NCBI RefSeq assembly: GCF_001466305.1
Contig: NZ_JWID01000013.1
Span: 1-45,069, forward strand
Reading direction: 5' to 3'
Source: Defluviitalea phaphyphila
Lineage (GTDB): Bacteria > Bacillota > Clostridia > Lachnospirales > Defluviitaleaceae
DNA: 45,069 nt
The notes beneath the pieces are model-generated. The model was not told the DNA's origin. It made no database searches and saw only the letters and a program-made list of their open reading frames with translations. The position numbers were made by a program, and so were the translations under genes. This document shows positions 17,041 through 25,257 of the stretch, in pieces. Numbering within the stretch: the first letter of the stretch is position 1; every line of letters begins with the position of its first letter.

Positions 17041-17928
17041 TTATTCCATTTTGGATATCATTTCATAAAATAATGCATTAAACTTATCAATATCAATGAT
17101 TTTATCTGGTATATCTACCACATTTACCATACTATCATCCTTAGTTCCATCTTCATCAATTTGTAGCCAACCTGTCTTTAAATTTTCTTCAATTTTACAT
17201 AATCTCTTTTGTGAAGTACTAAATAATTCTGGATTTGTTAAATAAATTGCTGTGCAAAGGTCCCAGTTAATAAATACTTTTCTATTTCCATAAGCTGCGT
17301 TAATAGATTTTATCCAATCTGAAACAATAGGTCTACTCCATCTCATAAACTTTGTATCTATTTTTAACATTTCATCTAAGTCTTCTAATTTATAAATAGC
17401 ATCTTGTGTGCATTGAGCAGTAAGAATCGATAAATTAGGACAATTATATAATACTTTTGCAGCTGACTTATAATCTACAGAGAAGTTAAGCTCATTTAAC
17501 AAAGATCCATTAAGATATAATGGTTCTGTAATGCCCCCCATAACAATTAATCTATCAATTTTGTTAAAAAAATCGGGGTCTTTTGTGTACGCCCCTGCAA
17601 TATTACAAAGAGAACCAATAGCTAATATGGTAATCTCTCCTGGAGCTTCATTTACAGCTTTTACTAAATAATCTACTGCTTCTGAATCATAACTTTCAGG
17701 CCATCTACCTCCTTTGTAAATAGGTACATCTGTAATGCCTAAATCTTCCCACATTTGCTTTGTATTACTGTAAACTACATGTAGTGCGTTATTAGCAAAT
17801 GTGCAAGTTACAGCTAATAGATCAATGTCTTCATGAGTGTATAGATATGCAAAGGTAAATCCATCATCTATATCACTTTTTCTCACCCCCATAGTATTAT
17901 CAAAATCTAAAATTACCTTCTTCTTCAT
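17041..17928 (-). CDS. Nucleoside hydrolase (IunH/RihB-like)
   Basis: This protein has 295 residues. Its N-terminal Ca2+-site Asp cluster reads LDFDNTMGVRKSDIDDGF; compared with the usual DTDPGxDD it carries six extra residues between the second Asp and the Asp pair, a known-looking variant of the family. Later family features are the central LAIGSLCNIAGAY and RLIVMGG motifs. The enzyme would hydrolyse an N-ribosidic bond, giving a base and a free ribose-type sugar. It is encoded 29 bases after the GntR/epimerase/DhaL ORF. In this operon the sugar released could feed the isomerase, epimerase and kinase. The true glycoside is unknown. Confidence 0.88.
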   Translation of the reverse strand: MKKKVILDFDNTMGVRKSDIDDGFTFAYLYTHEDIDLLAVTCTFANNALHVVYSNTKQMWEDLGITDVPIYKGGRWPESYDSEAVDYLVKAVNEAPGEITILAIGSLCNIAGAYTKDPDFFNKIDRLIVMGGITEPLYLNGSLLNELNFSVDYKSAAKVLYNCPNLSILTAQCTQDAIYKLEDLDEMLKIDTKFMRWSRPIVSDWIKSINAAYGNRKVFINWDLCTAIYLTNPELFSTSQKRLCKIEENLKTGWLQIDEDGTKDDSMVNVVDIPDKIIDIDKFNALFYEMISKME

Positions 17929-17957
17929 AACTTTTGACCCCTTTCTTAGTAGTTTTT

Positions 17958-20156
17958 TTACTTCCAGGTTTCTAAAAACGCACTCAAAATCAAATATATT
18001 GAGTGGCTACCTGCATCTAAATATCCTACACTTTTTTCTTGTAAAAATTTAGCTCTTCCTCTTGTAGCCTTCATTTCCATGGTTGCTAAAGAACCTTTAT
18101 GAGCACCTTCTTTTGCACATTCCATAACATCTAGAAGGTTGTCCCCTTCAAACACATCACAAGCATCTTTTGCACCATATAGGGCATCTAACATAGTTTT
18201 TTCTCCACGTTTTGTTCCTGTTAAATCGGTAATTGCATTAATTGTGTTCTCAATGCTCTTTTTATATACTTCAACATCTAATTCTTCTTTTTCTTTTAGT
18301 AAAGTTGACATCTGAATAAATAGTAAGCTAAATATAGGCCCTGATGCTCCCCCCATACTTTCAAGCATTGCATATCCTATAGTTTTTAATACTTCACTGC
18401 CTGTAGCTGAATCATCTAACTCTTGTACTTTTTCATAAGCCCTTTGAAAACCTCTAGAAATTGTTGTCCCATGGTCTCCATCTCCAGCTTCAGAATCTAG
18501 CTTACATAAATATTCTGCATTTTCCTTAAATAAAGCGTTTAAATTAGCTGCTAGTTCTTTATATTTATTTTTTACACCAATTATTGATCGTATATGTTTA
18601 AGTCCTTTTTCCGCTTCTTCATATGGGTCTCTATTTTTCCCATTCCATATAAATAATGAATTTCCTACTTCAGTTCCGCTCTCTACGAAGCTTTCCATAT
18701 CTAAATATCCTCTATAATTATTCTTTTTCAAGATATCTATAATTTTTTTCCAATCAATATGTCCTGTTCCCGGAACTCCCCTGTGATTTTCACATATGTG
18801 AATACATCCTATATATGATATATTTTTTTCTAAAGCCTTATAGATATCATCTTCTTCAATATTCATATGGAAGGTATCTACTAACAGCTTTACATTATCT
18901 AGATTAATCATTTTCAAAAATTCTACTGCTTCTTCAATTCTATTAAAGAAATCTGTTTCAAATCTATTAATCACTTCAATATTTAAACCTATATTTTTTT
19001 CTTTTGCATACATTCCCACTTCTTTTAATACTTTAGATGCATTCTTCCATCTTATTTCCCTTGGGGTATCTGAGAATTTTTGCCATGGAGCATATAGTAC
19101 TCCATTTAGATATAATCCGCCTCCATCAGCAACTAAATCTACACATTTTTTTAAATAATCTGTTGCATTTTTTCTAATGTTTTCATCTTCACTACTTGGG
19201 TCGGTATCTTCTGTTACTCCTGTACCACAAATAACATCCAATCCTAAATCATTTGCTAATTTTAAAGCTTTTTGTATTTTTTCTTCTGTACTTCCGAACA
19301 AAGATATTTCTACTCCATCAAAACCTATCTCTTCTACTTTCTTTATATGAGGTAAAATATCATCTGTCCAATTTTTGCAAAACATAGACATGTGTACAGC
19401 TACTTTCATATCGATCCCTTTCTTTCTTCTTTTATTTTTCACATTTGCCTGTGCCATTGTTGTTTCTTCATAAACTACCGGATTATTTGAGTTATCATAA
19501 GCAATGGATTTTTTTAACATCAACTTTTTTTCAGGTTCAACATTCAAAACTTTAGCATCTTCTGGATTTTCAATGATTTCTTCATAAATCTTTAGTCTTT
19601 TAACACATTTGATATCAAAATTCATTTCCAAAACCTTAAATATAGATTGTCCCATACCTGCAACTGATAAATATTCCTTAGTAAAACTAGGTGCTAGGTG
19701 TTTTGGAATATAAGACCTTGTTATCCACATGGGTTGATTATCTATAAATCTTACTCTTTCTAAAAAGAAACATTCTTCTTTTTCTTTAATACCTATACGT
19801 TTGGCTAACTGTGCATTTGCTTTTATAACTTGAAACTTTTTAACCTTTGTTGTAGGTACATGACCTTCTTTCATTACTTGAGTTGTAAAACTATTCATCC
19901 AAGTCCAATCATTGTTGTATAAATCATTAACAAAAGTTCCTACACCTGGAACAGTGCGAATAATCCCTTTGTCTAGTAAAACTTTGTAAGCTTTTCTAAC
20001 AGTGACTCTGCTCACATTATATTGTTGCTGCGTTTTTAGCTCACTATTCATGGGTTCGCCTCTTTTTAAAATCCCCTGTTTAATTTGTTTTTCAATATCT
20101 TCTGCTATTATTTTATATTTAGGTATTGAACGTTTCTTTTTATTTATTTTTATCAC
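17958..20156 (-). CDS. Composite ORF: GntR/UTRA regulator - ketose 3-epimerase-like barrel - DhaL kinase domain
   Basis: One 732-codon frame holds three units. Residues 1-240 are a GntR winged helix (NVSRVTVRKAYKVLLDKGI) with a UTRA ligand domain. Residues 250-525 are a TIM barrel of the tagatose/allulose 3-epimerase group. Its catalytic set E394, D427, H453, E488 has the same spacing (33, 26, 35) as the classical quartet. Residues 528-732 are DhaL, with D554, D559 and D561 in LDSEAGDGDHG and MGGASGP at 601-607. M250 (base 19409) has its own AAAGGG site. One added A in the A-run just before (GTGAAAAATAAA) would stop the GntR part, so the first junction may be a frameshift or sequencing artefact. 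The barrel-DhaL join has no internal start and looks genuine. Start is GTG, overlapping the aldolase gene. Confidence 0.85.
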   Translation of the reverse strand: MIKINKKKRSIPKYKIIAEDIEKQIKQGILKRGEPMNSELKTQQQYNVSRVTVRKAYKVLLDKGIIRTVPGVGTFVNDLYNNDWTWMNSFTTQVMKEGHVPTTKVKKFQVIKANAQLAKRIGIKEKEECFFLERVRFIDNQPMWITRSYIPKHLAPSFTKEYLSVAGMGQSIFKVLEMNFDIKCVKRLKIYEEIIENPEDAKVLNVEPEKKLMLKKSIAYDNSNNPVVYEETTMAQANVKNKRRKKGIDMKVAVHMSMFCKNWTDDILPHIKKVEEIGFDGVEISLFGSTEEKIQKALKLANDLGLDVICGTGVTEDTDPSSEDENIRKNATDYLKKCVDLVADGGGLYLNGVLYAPWQKFSDTPREIRWKNASKVLKEVGMYAKEKNIGLNIEVINRFETDFFNRIEEAVEFLKMINLDNVKLLVDTFHMNIEEDDIYKALEKNISYIGCIHICENHRGVPGTGHIDWKKIIDILKKNNYRGYLDMESFVESGTEVGNSLFIWNGKNRDPYEEAEKGLKHIRSIIGVKNKYKELAANLNALFKENAEYLCKLDSEAGDGDHGTTISRGFQRAYEKVQELDDSATGSEVLKTIGYAMLESMGGASGPIFSLLFIQMSTLLKEKEELDVEVYKKSIENTINAITDLTGTKRGEKTMLDALYGAKDACDVFEGDNLLDVMECAKEGAHKGSLATMEMKATRGRAKFLQEKSVGYLDAGSHSIYLILSAFLETWK

Positions 20157-21006
20157 CCCATTTATTGCAATATTTATCAGCTACATTTTTAACATCTTTA
20201 TATCTTAGCTTCATTCCTTCTAAATCTTCTTCACATATATACTTACCCCATACACTTCTACCTACTGCATAACCACATGCACCTGCTTTTCCGGCAATCT
20301 CAAGTTGTTCTTTAAATTCATCAAAGGGAACGCCAGAACTTAAAAGAATCCATGGAGTATCCAAAATCTCGTCAATTTCTTTACAAATCTCTAAATTTTC
20401 TTCATAACTATTTTCCTTTATATTTCCAGGAAATAATATCTTATATATATCTACATTAAACTTCTTTAATCTAGTTAACATTGCTTTTGTAAGTCTAAGT
20501 TGGTCTTTTTGCTCATACTCATGTAATATAGGTTCTAATAAAAAAGGAATATCAAATTTTTCACACTCATCTTGAACATATTCTATTACTTTGTCCATTT
20601 TATCTGCTAAACTTGTTTCAGGGTTATATAAAACAAATAGTTTTACCATATTACATCCATTTTCACCTAATTCTTTTATTGAAATATCTGTTGTAAGATA
20701 ATCAGCTCCGGATGCAATTTTTGTCATATTATAATCAAATCTTTCAATGCCAACTACGGCTTTTTCCATTTCTAAATGCTGATCTAATTTACTATCATCA
20801 AAAAAGTAAAATGTATCTATTAAAACTGCTGATGTCATATCTTTAACTGCTTGTATCAATCTGATTTTTTCTTCTAATACATCTTCTTTGGCTGTGGATT
20901 TTGATTTTTCTTCCATTGCTTTTGTAAAAACATCACGATGGTCTATGGCAAAGATATGAAATATGCCATCTTTTGTAAGTGATTTTATCTTCTCTTTTTT
21001 TGTCAT
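20140..21006 (-). CDS. Class I (LacD-like) sugar-phosphate aldolase
   Basis: This 288-residue protein looks like the LacD/tagatose-bisphosphate aldolase group and its relatives such as YihT. It has FAIDHRDVF near the N-terminus, LLEPILHEYE in the middle, the probable Schiff-base Lys189 in NVDIYKILFPGN, and phosphate-loop-like LSSGVPFDEF and GYAVGRSVWG near the C-terminus. It would split a ketose 1-phosphate or bisphosphate into DHAP and an aldehyde. The isomerase gene ends one base before its start and its own end overlaps the GTG start of the composite regulator ORF, so translation is coupled. The exact sugar is not readable from sequence. Confidence 0.82.
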   Translation of the reverse strand: MTKKEKIKSLTKDGIFHIFAIDHRDVFTKAMEEKSKSTAKEDVLEEKIRLIQAVKDMTSAVLIDTFYFFDDSKLDQHLEMEKAVVGIERFDYNMTKIASGADYLTTDISIKELGENGCNMVKLFVLYNPETSLADKMDKVIEYVQDECEKFDIPFLLEPILHEYEQKDQLRLTKAMLTRLKKFNVDIYKILFPGNIKENSYEENLEICKEIDEILDTPWILLSSGVPFDEFKEQLEIAGKAGACGYAVGRSVWGKYICEEDLEGMKLRYKDVKNVADKYCNKWGDKNK

Positions 21007-21007
21007 T

Positions 21008-22399
21008 TTAACACCTCTTGTATTTTTCTATATTTATTACAGGTATATCCATTTCCTCTGCTAACTTATTTAACATTTCTCCTATTCTACCTGGACATAT
21101 TATCAAATGATGTTCTATTCCATTTCTAAAAATAGTATCTACTATATCTTCTACTGTGTATGTTTCACCTAAATAGGTAAAATGATTAAGATAGCCTCTA
21201 GTTCCACTATATCCTCCACTTGACTTTTGAACTTCACATTCAAAACTTAAAAGTTTATGATTATTACTGTATCTTAGAACTGTTACATCTCCTACTTTAA
21301 AATGATAATCATAAGATAATCCCATTAATTCTCTATTTGGATTTTTTCTATCAAGCATAGGATGGTTTATTATCTTAACTCCTTCATTAGGCTGCAGGTC
21401 TTTGCTTCCTATCCCACAATGCCAAAGTAATAAACTTCCTGTTTCTTCATCAATACTTGTTAAATCCATAAGTGTTGGTACTTTTCCTGATAATTCTTTT
21501 GCCATTAACAAGGAAATAGCACCACCTATATCTCCTTCACAGGCTGTAGGAATATTAAGTTCGCTTCCTAATAGGCTATATATTACACAAGGTACAATCT
21601 TAAAAGCATCTTGAAAATCTGGCCAACAAGTACCTGCTAGACAATCTATCTTATTATCAAGTAAATATTTTTTTAATACTACGTATACTTTTGCACTATT
21701 TATAATTGATTTTTCTTGGGTTTGTACTATATTACATGAATTTAAAATCAAATTCTTTGCTTCTTCTATTTCTTTTTCAGTTACATCTTCTACATTTTTA
21801 ATAATATAATCCATATCAAAATGTATAAATTCCATATTAGGAAAAAGTTCATTGATATTTTGATTTTCTAAATTGTAGAATGTTGGTGCTACATCTCCTA
21901 ATATCCCAATGGTGGCATTTTCTATATTTTTTTTAGCCTTAGCAACCCTTAGGTTAATTTCTAGCCTATCCTTTACAAGTTTATCGTTAACATTTCCATA
22001 ATACCAATCGCAATAAACGGCATTATCAAATTTTCTTTGGGCAATACTAGCAAACATATTAGCAGATACAGCTGCATTTAGTTGAATATCCCCTTCTTTA
22101 TATGGTTCTTTAGGAAACCAAAGGCCTATTCTATATGATACGTCATCAAAACACATCATAATATCTCCAGTGGAAAAATCTGCTATGAATATTATTAGAT
22201 AATCTATTTTTTCAAGTTCAAAATATTTTTTTGCTGCCAAAGCCCCTTCTGCATTTTTAATAGGACCATAAGAAATAACATCACAATCTAACTTATTAGA
22301 AAATTCTTTTAATTCTTTTAGGGCTTTTTCATGTAATTTGTATTGTATTCCATAGTAATTATCACTATGGGTAATTAGAAATCCTACTTTTCCTCTCAT
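21008..22399 (-). CDS. L-fucose/L-arabinose isomerase-like sugar isomerase
   Basis: This protein has 463 residues. Features fitting the FucI/AraA fold family are the N-terminal Rossmann-like GKVGFLITHSDNYYGIQYK, a central NMFASIAQRKF segment, a metal-site-like CEGDIGGAIS, LWHCGIGS and the C-terminal GRIGEMLNKLAEE. It would interconvert an aldose and its 2-ketose in the cytoplasm. The gene is second in the operon, after dhaK-like and before the aldolase. AAAGGAGAATAATAA precedes the ATG. It is too divergent for me to name the sugar. Family assignment is moderately firm. Confidence 0.75.
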   Translation of the reverse strand: MRGKVGFLITHSDNYYGIQYKLHEKALKELKEFSNKLDCDVISYGPIKNAEGALAAKKYFELEKIDYLIIFIADFSTGDIMMCFDDVSYRIGLWFPKEPYKEGDIQLNAAVSANMFASIAQRKFDNAVYCDWYYGNVNDKLVKDRLEINLRVAKAKKNIENATIGILGDVAPTFYNLENQNINELFPNMEFIHFDMDYIIKNVEDVTEKEIEEAKNLILNSCNIVQTQEKSIINSAKVYVVLKKYLLDNKIDCLAGTCWPDFQDAFKIVPCVIYSLLGSELNIPTACEGDIGGAISLLMAKELSGKVPTLMDLTSIDEETGSLLLWHCGIGSKDLQPNEGVKIINHPMLDRKNPNRELMGLSYDYHFKVGDVTVLRYSNNHKLLSFECEVQKSSGGYSGTRGYLNHFTYLGETYTVEDIVDTIFRNGIEHHLIICPGRIGEMLNKLAEEMDIPVINIEKYKRC

Positions 22400-22413
22400 T
22401 TATTATTCTCCTT

Positions 22414-23412
22414 TTATCTAAATAATGGTCCATCTGCTTTATAATCATAATATTTAAGAATTTCATCATCACTTTTACATAAAGCAATTGAAAAACCAGC
22501 CATTTCTTGAGTAGTTACATATGTCCCAACCCAATTTCTAACAACATTTATACCTCTTTTATTTAAATATTTCTCAATTTCATCATATATAGTATATAGC
22601 TCTAAATATGTTAAAGATCCTGCATTGTTTACTAATACTAATACATCATCTCCTTTTACAAAGGGCTTATCTTCTACAATAATATCTAACATATATTCTA
22701 CTAATTCATGGGCTGTAGGTAATTTCATTCGATGTGCTCCAGATTCACCATGCACTCCCATTCCAACTTCTATTTCATCCTCAGGTAATTCAAACATCTT
22801 AAGTCCAGTTTCTGGATTTGTTCCACCGCTTATGGCTGTACTTAATGCTCTTGTATTATCTCTTACTTTTTCAGCTAATCGAATCAAATCATCTATATTC
22901 ATTCCATCTTCTGCTGCCCCACAAACAACTTTAAATGGGAAAAATAATCCTGCACTTCCTCTTCTCTCTGTTTCCATTCCCTTTGGTGCACTAGAAACAT
23001 CATCCCAAAGAACTACCATTTTAGGTTCTATTCCTTCTGCCTTTGCTAACATTAATGTCATTTTAGCGTTTAGAATATCACCTTCATGAGAAGATACAAG
23101 TATTAATATGTCTTTATGCCCATAGTCATGTAATTTTTTTACCGCTTTAATCATTTCTACTGATGATGGTGCTGTAAAAATTTGTCCACATACATTAGCA
23201 TCAAATAATCCTTCTCCAACTAAATCAATCATAGCTGGTTCATGTCCTGAACCATTTCCAATGATAACTGCTACTTTCTTAGGATCTTTTTTATTCTTAC
23301 GATATAATATATTGCCTTCTAAAACTACTCTGTCTTTATGTGATTTAGCATATCCTGATAACATATCAGTTAATAAGTTCTTTTTATCATTGATTATCTT
23401 CTTCATGTTCAT
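22414..23412 (-). CDS. dhaK: DhaK-type ketose kinase subunit
   Basis: This protein has 332 residues and the normal DhaK layout. GNGSGHEPA at 53-61 contains His57 (equivalent to the active-site His56 of E. coli DhaK). SSHEGDILN carries Asp112. GMGVHGESG contains His221, matching the His that covalently binds the ketone substrate. It needs a DhaL partner; the DhaL domain is present three genes downstream inside the composite ORF, and no phosphotransferase DhaM was found, so an ATP-dependent kinase is likely. First gene of the operon, read from the GntR-controlled promoter at 23488-23516. DhaK-type kinases also phosphorylate erythrulose, apiulose and similar ketoses, so dihydroxyacetone need not be the substrate. 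Confidence 0.88.
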   Translation of the reverse strand: MNMKKIINDKKNLLTDMLSGYAKSHKDRVVLEGNILYRKNKKDPKKVAVIIGNGSGHEPAMIDLVGEGLFDANVCGQIFTAPSSVEMIKAVKKLHDYGHKDILILVSSHEGDILNAKMTLMLAKAEGIEPKMVVLWDDVSSAPKGMETERRGSAGLFFPFKVVCGAAEDGMNIDDLIRLAEKVRDNTRALSTAISGGTNPETGLKMFELPEDEIEVGMGVHGESGAHRMKLPTAHELVEYMLDIIVEDKPFVKGDDVLVLVNNAGSLTYLELYTIYDEIEKYLNKRGINVVRNWVGTYVTTQEMAGFSIALCKSDDEILKYYDYKADGPLFR

Positions 23413-23434
23413 AACATCTCCTTGTGATTATGAT

Positions 23435-23472
23435 AATACATGTATTTATGTTATTTTTTTAATACATGTATT
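23435..23472 (-). promoter_or_regulatory. Two GntR-type operators
   Basis: The perfect 12-bp palindrome AATACATGTATT occurs at 23435-23446 and again at 23461-23472, centres 26 bases apart. Both lie between the promoter and the dhaK start codon, so bound repressor would block early elongation. Their form fits HutC/UTRA-type GntR proteins; the GntR domain encoded in the same operon is the likely ligand-responsive repressor. A partial match (AATACATGTTA) occurs near 23726. Confidence 0.7.
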
Positions 23473-23487
23473 ATGTATCGTACTGAT

Positions 23488-23516
23488 ATTATATAAAATA
23501 AAAAAATTTTGGTCAA
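23488..23516 (-). promoter_or_regulatory. Promoter of the dhaK operon
   Basis: On the minus strand TTGACC (plus 23511-23516) and TATAAT (plus 23488-23493) are exactly 17 bases apart. It is the best promoter in the region and points into the operon. Between here and the terminator at 23802 the sequence is extremely A+T-rich and no other feature was seen. Confidence 0.75.
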
Positions 23517-23801
23517 TTGTGAACTTTTCACTTATATTCTTGTCGTTTTTTGTCTATTTTTCTCTTATCTTTTGTTTATTTATTTTATATTATTAATTTT
23601 AAACAAATATTATACTATTTATGAAGATGTTTTTTGTTTATTTTTTATATGTATTTTGTATGTAATATACCTATACTAATATTTTACATTATATATATTG
23701 TTTAATATACAATTATGACATAAATAATACATGTTATATTTGACATAAAATTAAAAGGATTTTTTAAACAAATATATTGTTATATAACCAAATTTACCAA
23801 A

Positions 23802-23870
23802 CAAAAAAATAGCCGCCACTTTCTAGTATTATGCTAAATACGATGAAACAATATACTAGAAAGGACGACT
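23802..23870 (-). terminator. Strong terminator beyond CRISPR array 1
   Basis: An 18-bp stem pairs AGCCGCC-CTTTCTAGTAT (23811-23829, one bulged A) with ATACTAGAAAGGACGACT (23853-23870). The outer part uses G-U pairs on the minus-strand RNA. Seven T follow on the minus strand. It should end the leftward precursor-crRNA transcript and shield the sugar operon. Confidence 0.8.
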
Positions 23871-23926
23871 AATTATATCAGAAAATAAAACATGTATTTT
23901 AATTTTATATTTAAAATTGAGTAAAA

Positions 23927-24159
23927 ATTTCAAATTCCTTATAGGTAGTTTCCAAACTCTCTGAAGATAAGTATGAAGGTAGTAGGAAATACAAATTTCA
24001 ATTCCTTATAGGTAGTTTCCAAACGATATTCATTATGCTTCTTGTTTTGTATCACAAAATAAGTTTCAATTCCTTATAGGTAGTTTCCAAACTTACTGTG
24101 TATTTACCACAAAAAGATGGAAGTTTATTGTTTCAATTCCTTATAGGTAGTTTCCAAAC
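23927..24159 (-). CRISPR. CRISPR array 1: four repeats, three spacers
   Basis: The 30-base repeats start GTTTCAATTCCT and end TAGTTTCCAAAC on the plus strand, at 24130-24159, 24063-24092, 23995-24024 and 23927-23957. The last, farthest from the leader, is decayed (inserted A, lost first base). Spacers are 37, 38 and 37 bases. Read on the minus strand, repeats end ATTGAAAC, the usual 8-base 5' tag of type III and I-B crRNAs. The leader is at 24160-24330, so transcription is leftward. The array is immediately downstream of the type III effector operon. Confidence 0.95.
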
Positions 24160-24330
24160 CATTGGGTTGCTGTGTTTATCGCTATTTTATATTTTCTACG
24201 TCTTTTAAAAAAATCCTTCTTTTTTTATATATTTTTTTATAAAATATTTATTTTTCGGGGTTTGTTGGTTAAATTGAATTCCGTCGACCCCCCGGGATTT
24301 TTGCACTACTGGAGGTCGACAGATTTTTAA
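24160..24330 (-). promoter_or_regulatory. CRISPR leader of array 1 with terminal hairpin
   Basis: About 165 bases nearly identical to the leader at 33413, differing at only a few positions (for example AATATTTATT versus AATGCTTATT, TTGGTT versus TAGGCT). A minus-strand TATAAAAT lies about 26 bases before the first repeat. The distal end is the GTCGACC/GGTCGAC hairpin (24283-24320) with a plus-strand T-run at 24324-24328. It ends 55-65 bases from the stop codon of the Cmr3-like gene. Confidence 0.88.
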
Positions 24331-24384
24331 TTTTATAATAATACATATTTAAATCTTTATCAACTTTTAAAAATAAAATTTTAT

Positions 24385-25257
24385 TTATACATTATTCAAG
24401 ACAAATTTCCCTTTTACTAAAGAAAATTTATTATCAAAATAGCTTTGTCCTTTTAGTATCTTACTGCCGGGGTAAATGCAAAATACAGCTTGTTTGTCTT
24501 CTTTATAAACTGAATTTTCATATATAAGTCCATATTTCCCCTTTATTCTAAGGTCTATTTCTTCAGGTTTTAGCTGTAAATAATTCTTTAAACTAATAGT
24601 TTCATCTTCATCATTCTTTTTTATGGTACCATCAACATTAATTCCCCAATTACTTAATTCATTTTCAACAGTTTCTCCATTTAAAGTTTCTACTAATTTC
24701 ATATAACCCAATCCATAGCGAGTATCTCCACCAATAAATATTTCTGAAAATATATCATTAACATCAATATTAGCTTCTCTATTTTCTAAACCTAATAATC
24801 CTATCCAGTAAAGCTGTTCCCCTGTGAGTTTATCTCTTTGACAAATAAATTCTGTCATATGAAGGCTTTCATCTTTAGCAGCTCTCATAGAAGATTCGAT
24901 TGATGTTGAAACAAAACTATCAACAAATCTTAATAGAAATTCATCTTCTGAATATTTTATTTTTTCATCTTGGCTTTTAAAATAAAATAATCCATTTTCG
25001 TATTGGGGATATAAAACTTTATAATTATCACCTTCTTTAAATGCTGGGAAAAAACAAGTTATAGTTTTTAATCTATCTCCAATCTTTTTTATCTCTTGTA
25101 CATTATTAACTTTTTGTTTTGTAATATAAGTATTGGTTAAGGCACCCCATATAGTATTTCCATTAATAAATAAGTTTGTTTGACTCAATACACCATATTT
25201 ACTTTTTCCTAAATAAACAGGCTGCTCCTGTTTAAATATAAGCTTGTACCATTTCAT
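24385..25257 (-). CDS. Type III CRISPR RAMP protein, Cmr3/Cas5-like
   Basis: The protein has 290 residues and is the last gene of the effector operon. RAMP features include an N-terminal beta strand (WYKLIFKQEQPVYLG), the mid segment NTIWGALTNTYI, a glycine-rich IFIGGDTRYGLGYMKL near 190-205 and YPGSKI near the C-terminus. This is like Cmr3, which caps the complex and holds the crRNA 5' tag. Its ATG overlaps the stop of the small-subunit gene by four bases (ATGA). Position and length favour Cas5/Cmr3 over another Cas7. Confidence in RAMP is high, in Cmr3 moderate. Confidence 0.8.
   Translation of the reverse strand: MKWYKLIFKQEQPVYLGKSKYGVLSQTNLFINGNTIWGALTNTYITKQKVNNVQEIKKIGDRLKTITCFFPAFKEGDNYKVLYPQYENGLFYFKSQDEKIKYSEDEFLLRFVDSFVSTSIESSMRAAKDESLHMTEFICQRDKLTGEQLYWIGLLGLENREANIDVNDIFSEIFIGGDTRYGLGYMKLVETLNGETVENELSNWGINVDGTIKKNDEDETISLKNYLQLKPEEIDLRIKGKYGLIYENSVYKEDKQAVFCIYPGSKILKGQSYFDNKFSLVKGKFVLNNV

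Noticed and set aside
13471-23412. Firm assignment to sulfoquinovose degradation because of TauE/SafE and a YihT-like aldolase
   Set aside because: No sulfoquinovosidase or typical sulfosugar enzyme is recognisable, and the nucleoside hydrolase and 3-epimerase do not belong to known versions of that pathway. It is kept only as one possibility.
23802-23870. Terminal inverted repeats of an insertion element
   Set aside because: The arms enclose only about 23 bases and are followed by a T-run, so an intrinsic terminator explains them fully.
23927-24159. Spacers targeting genes in this window
   Set aside because: Comparison by eye found no convincing match for any spacer of the three arrays.
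24283-24328. Leader hairpin as a terminator of the effector operon (minus strand)
   Set aside because: The T-run is on the plus-strand side only; leftward RNA would have GAATTCAATTT after the stem, not a U-run.
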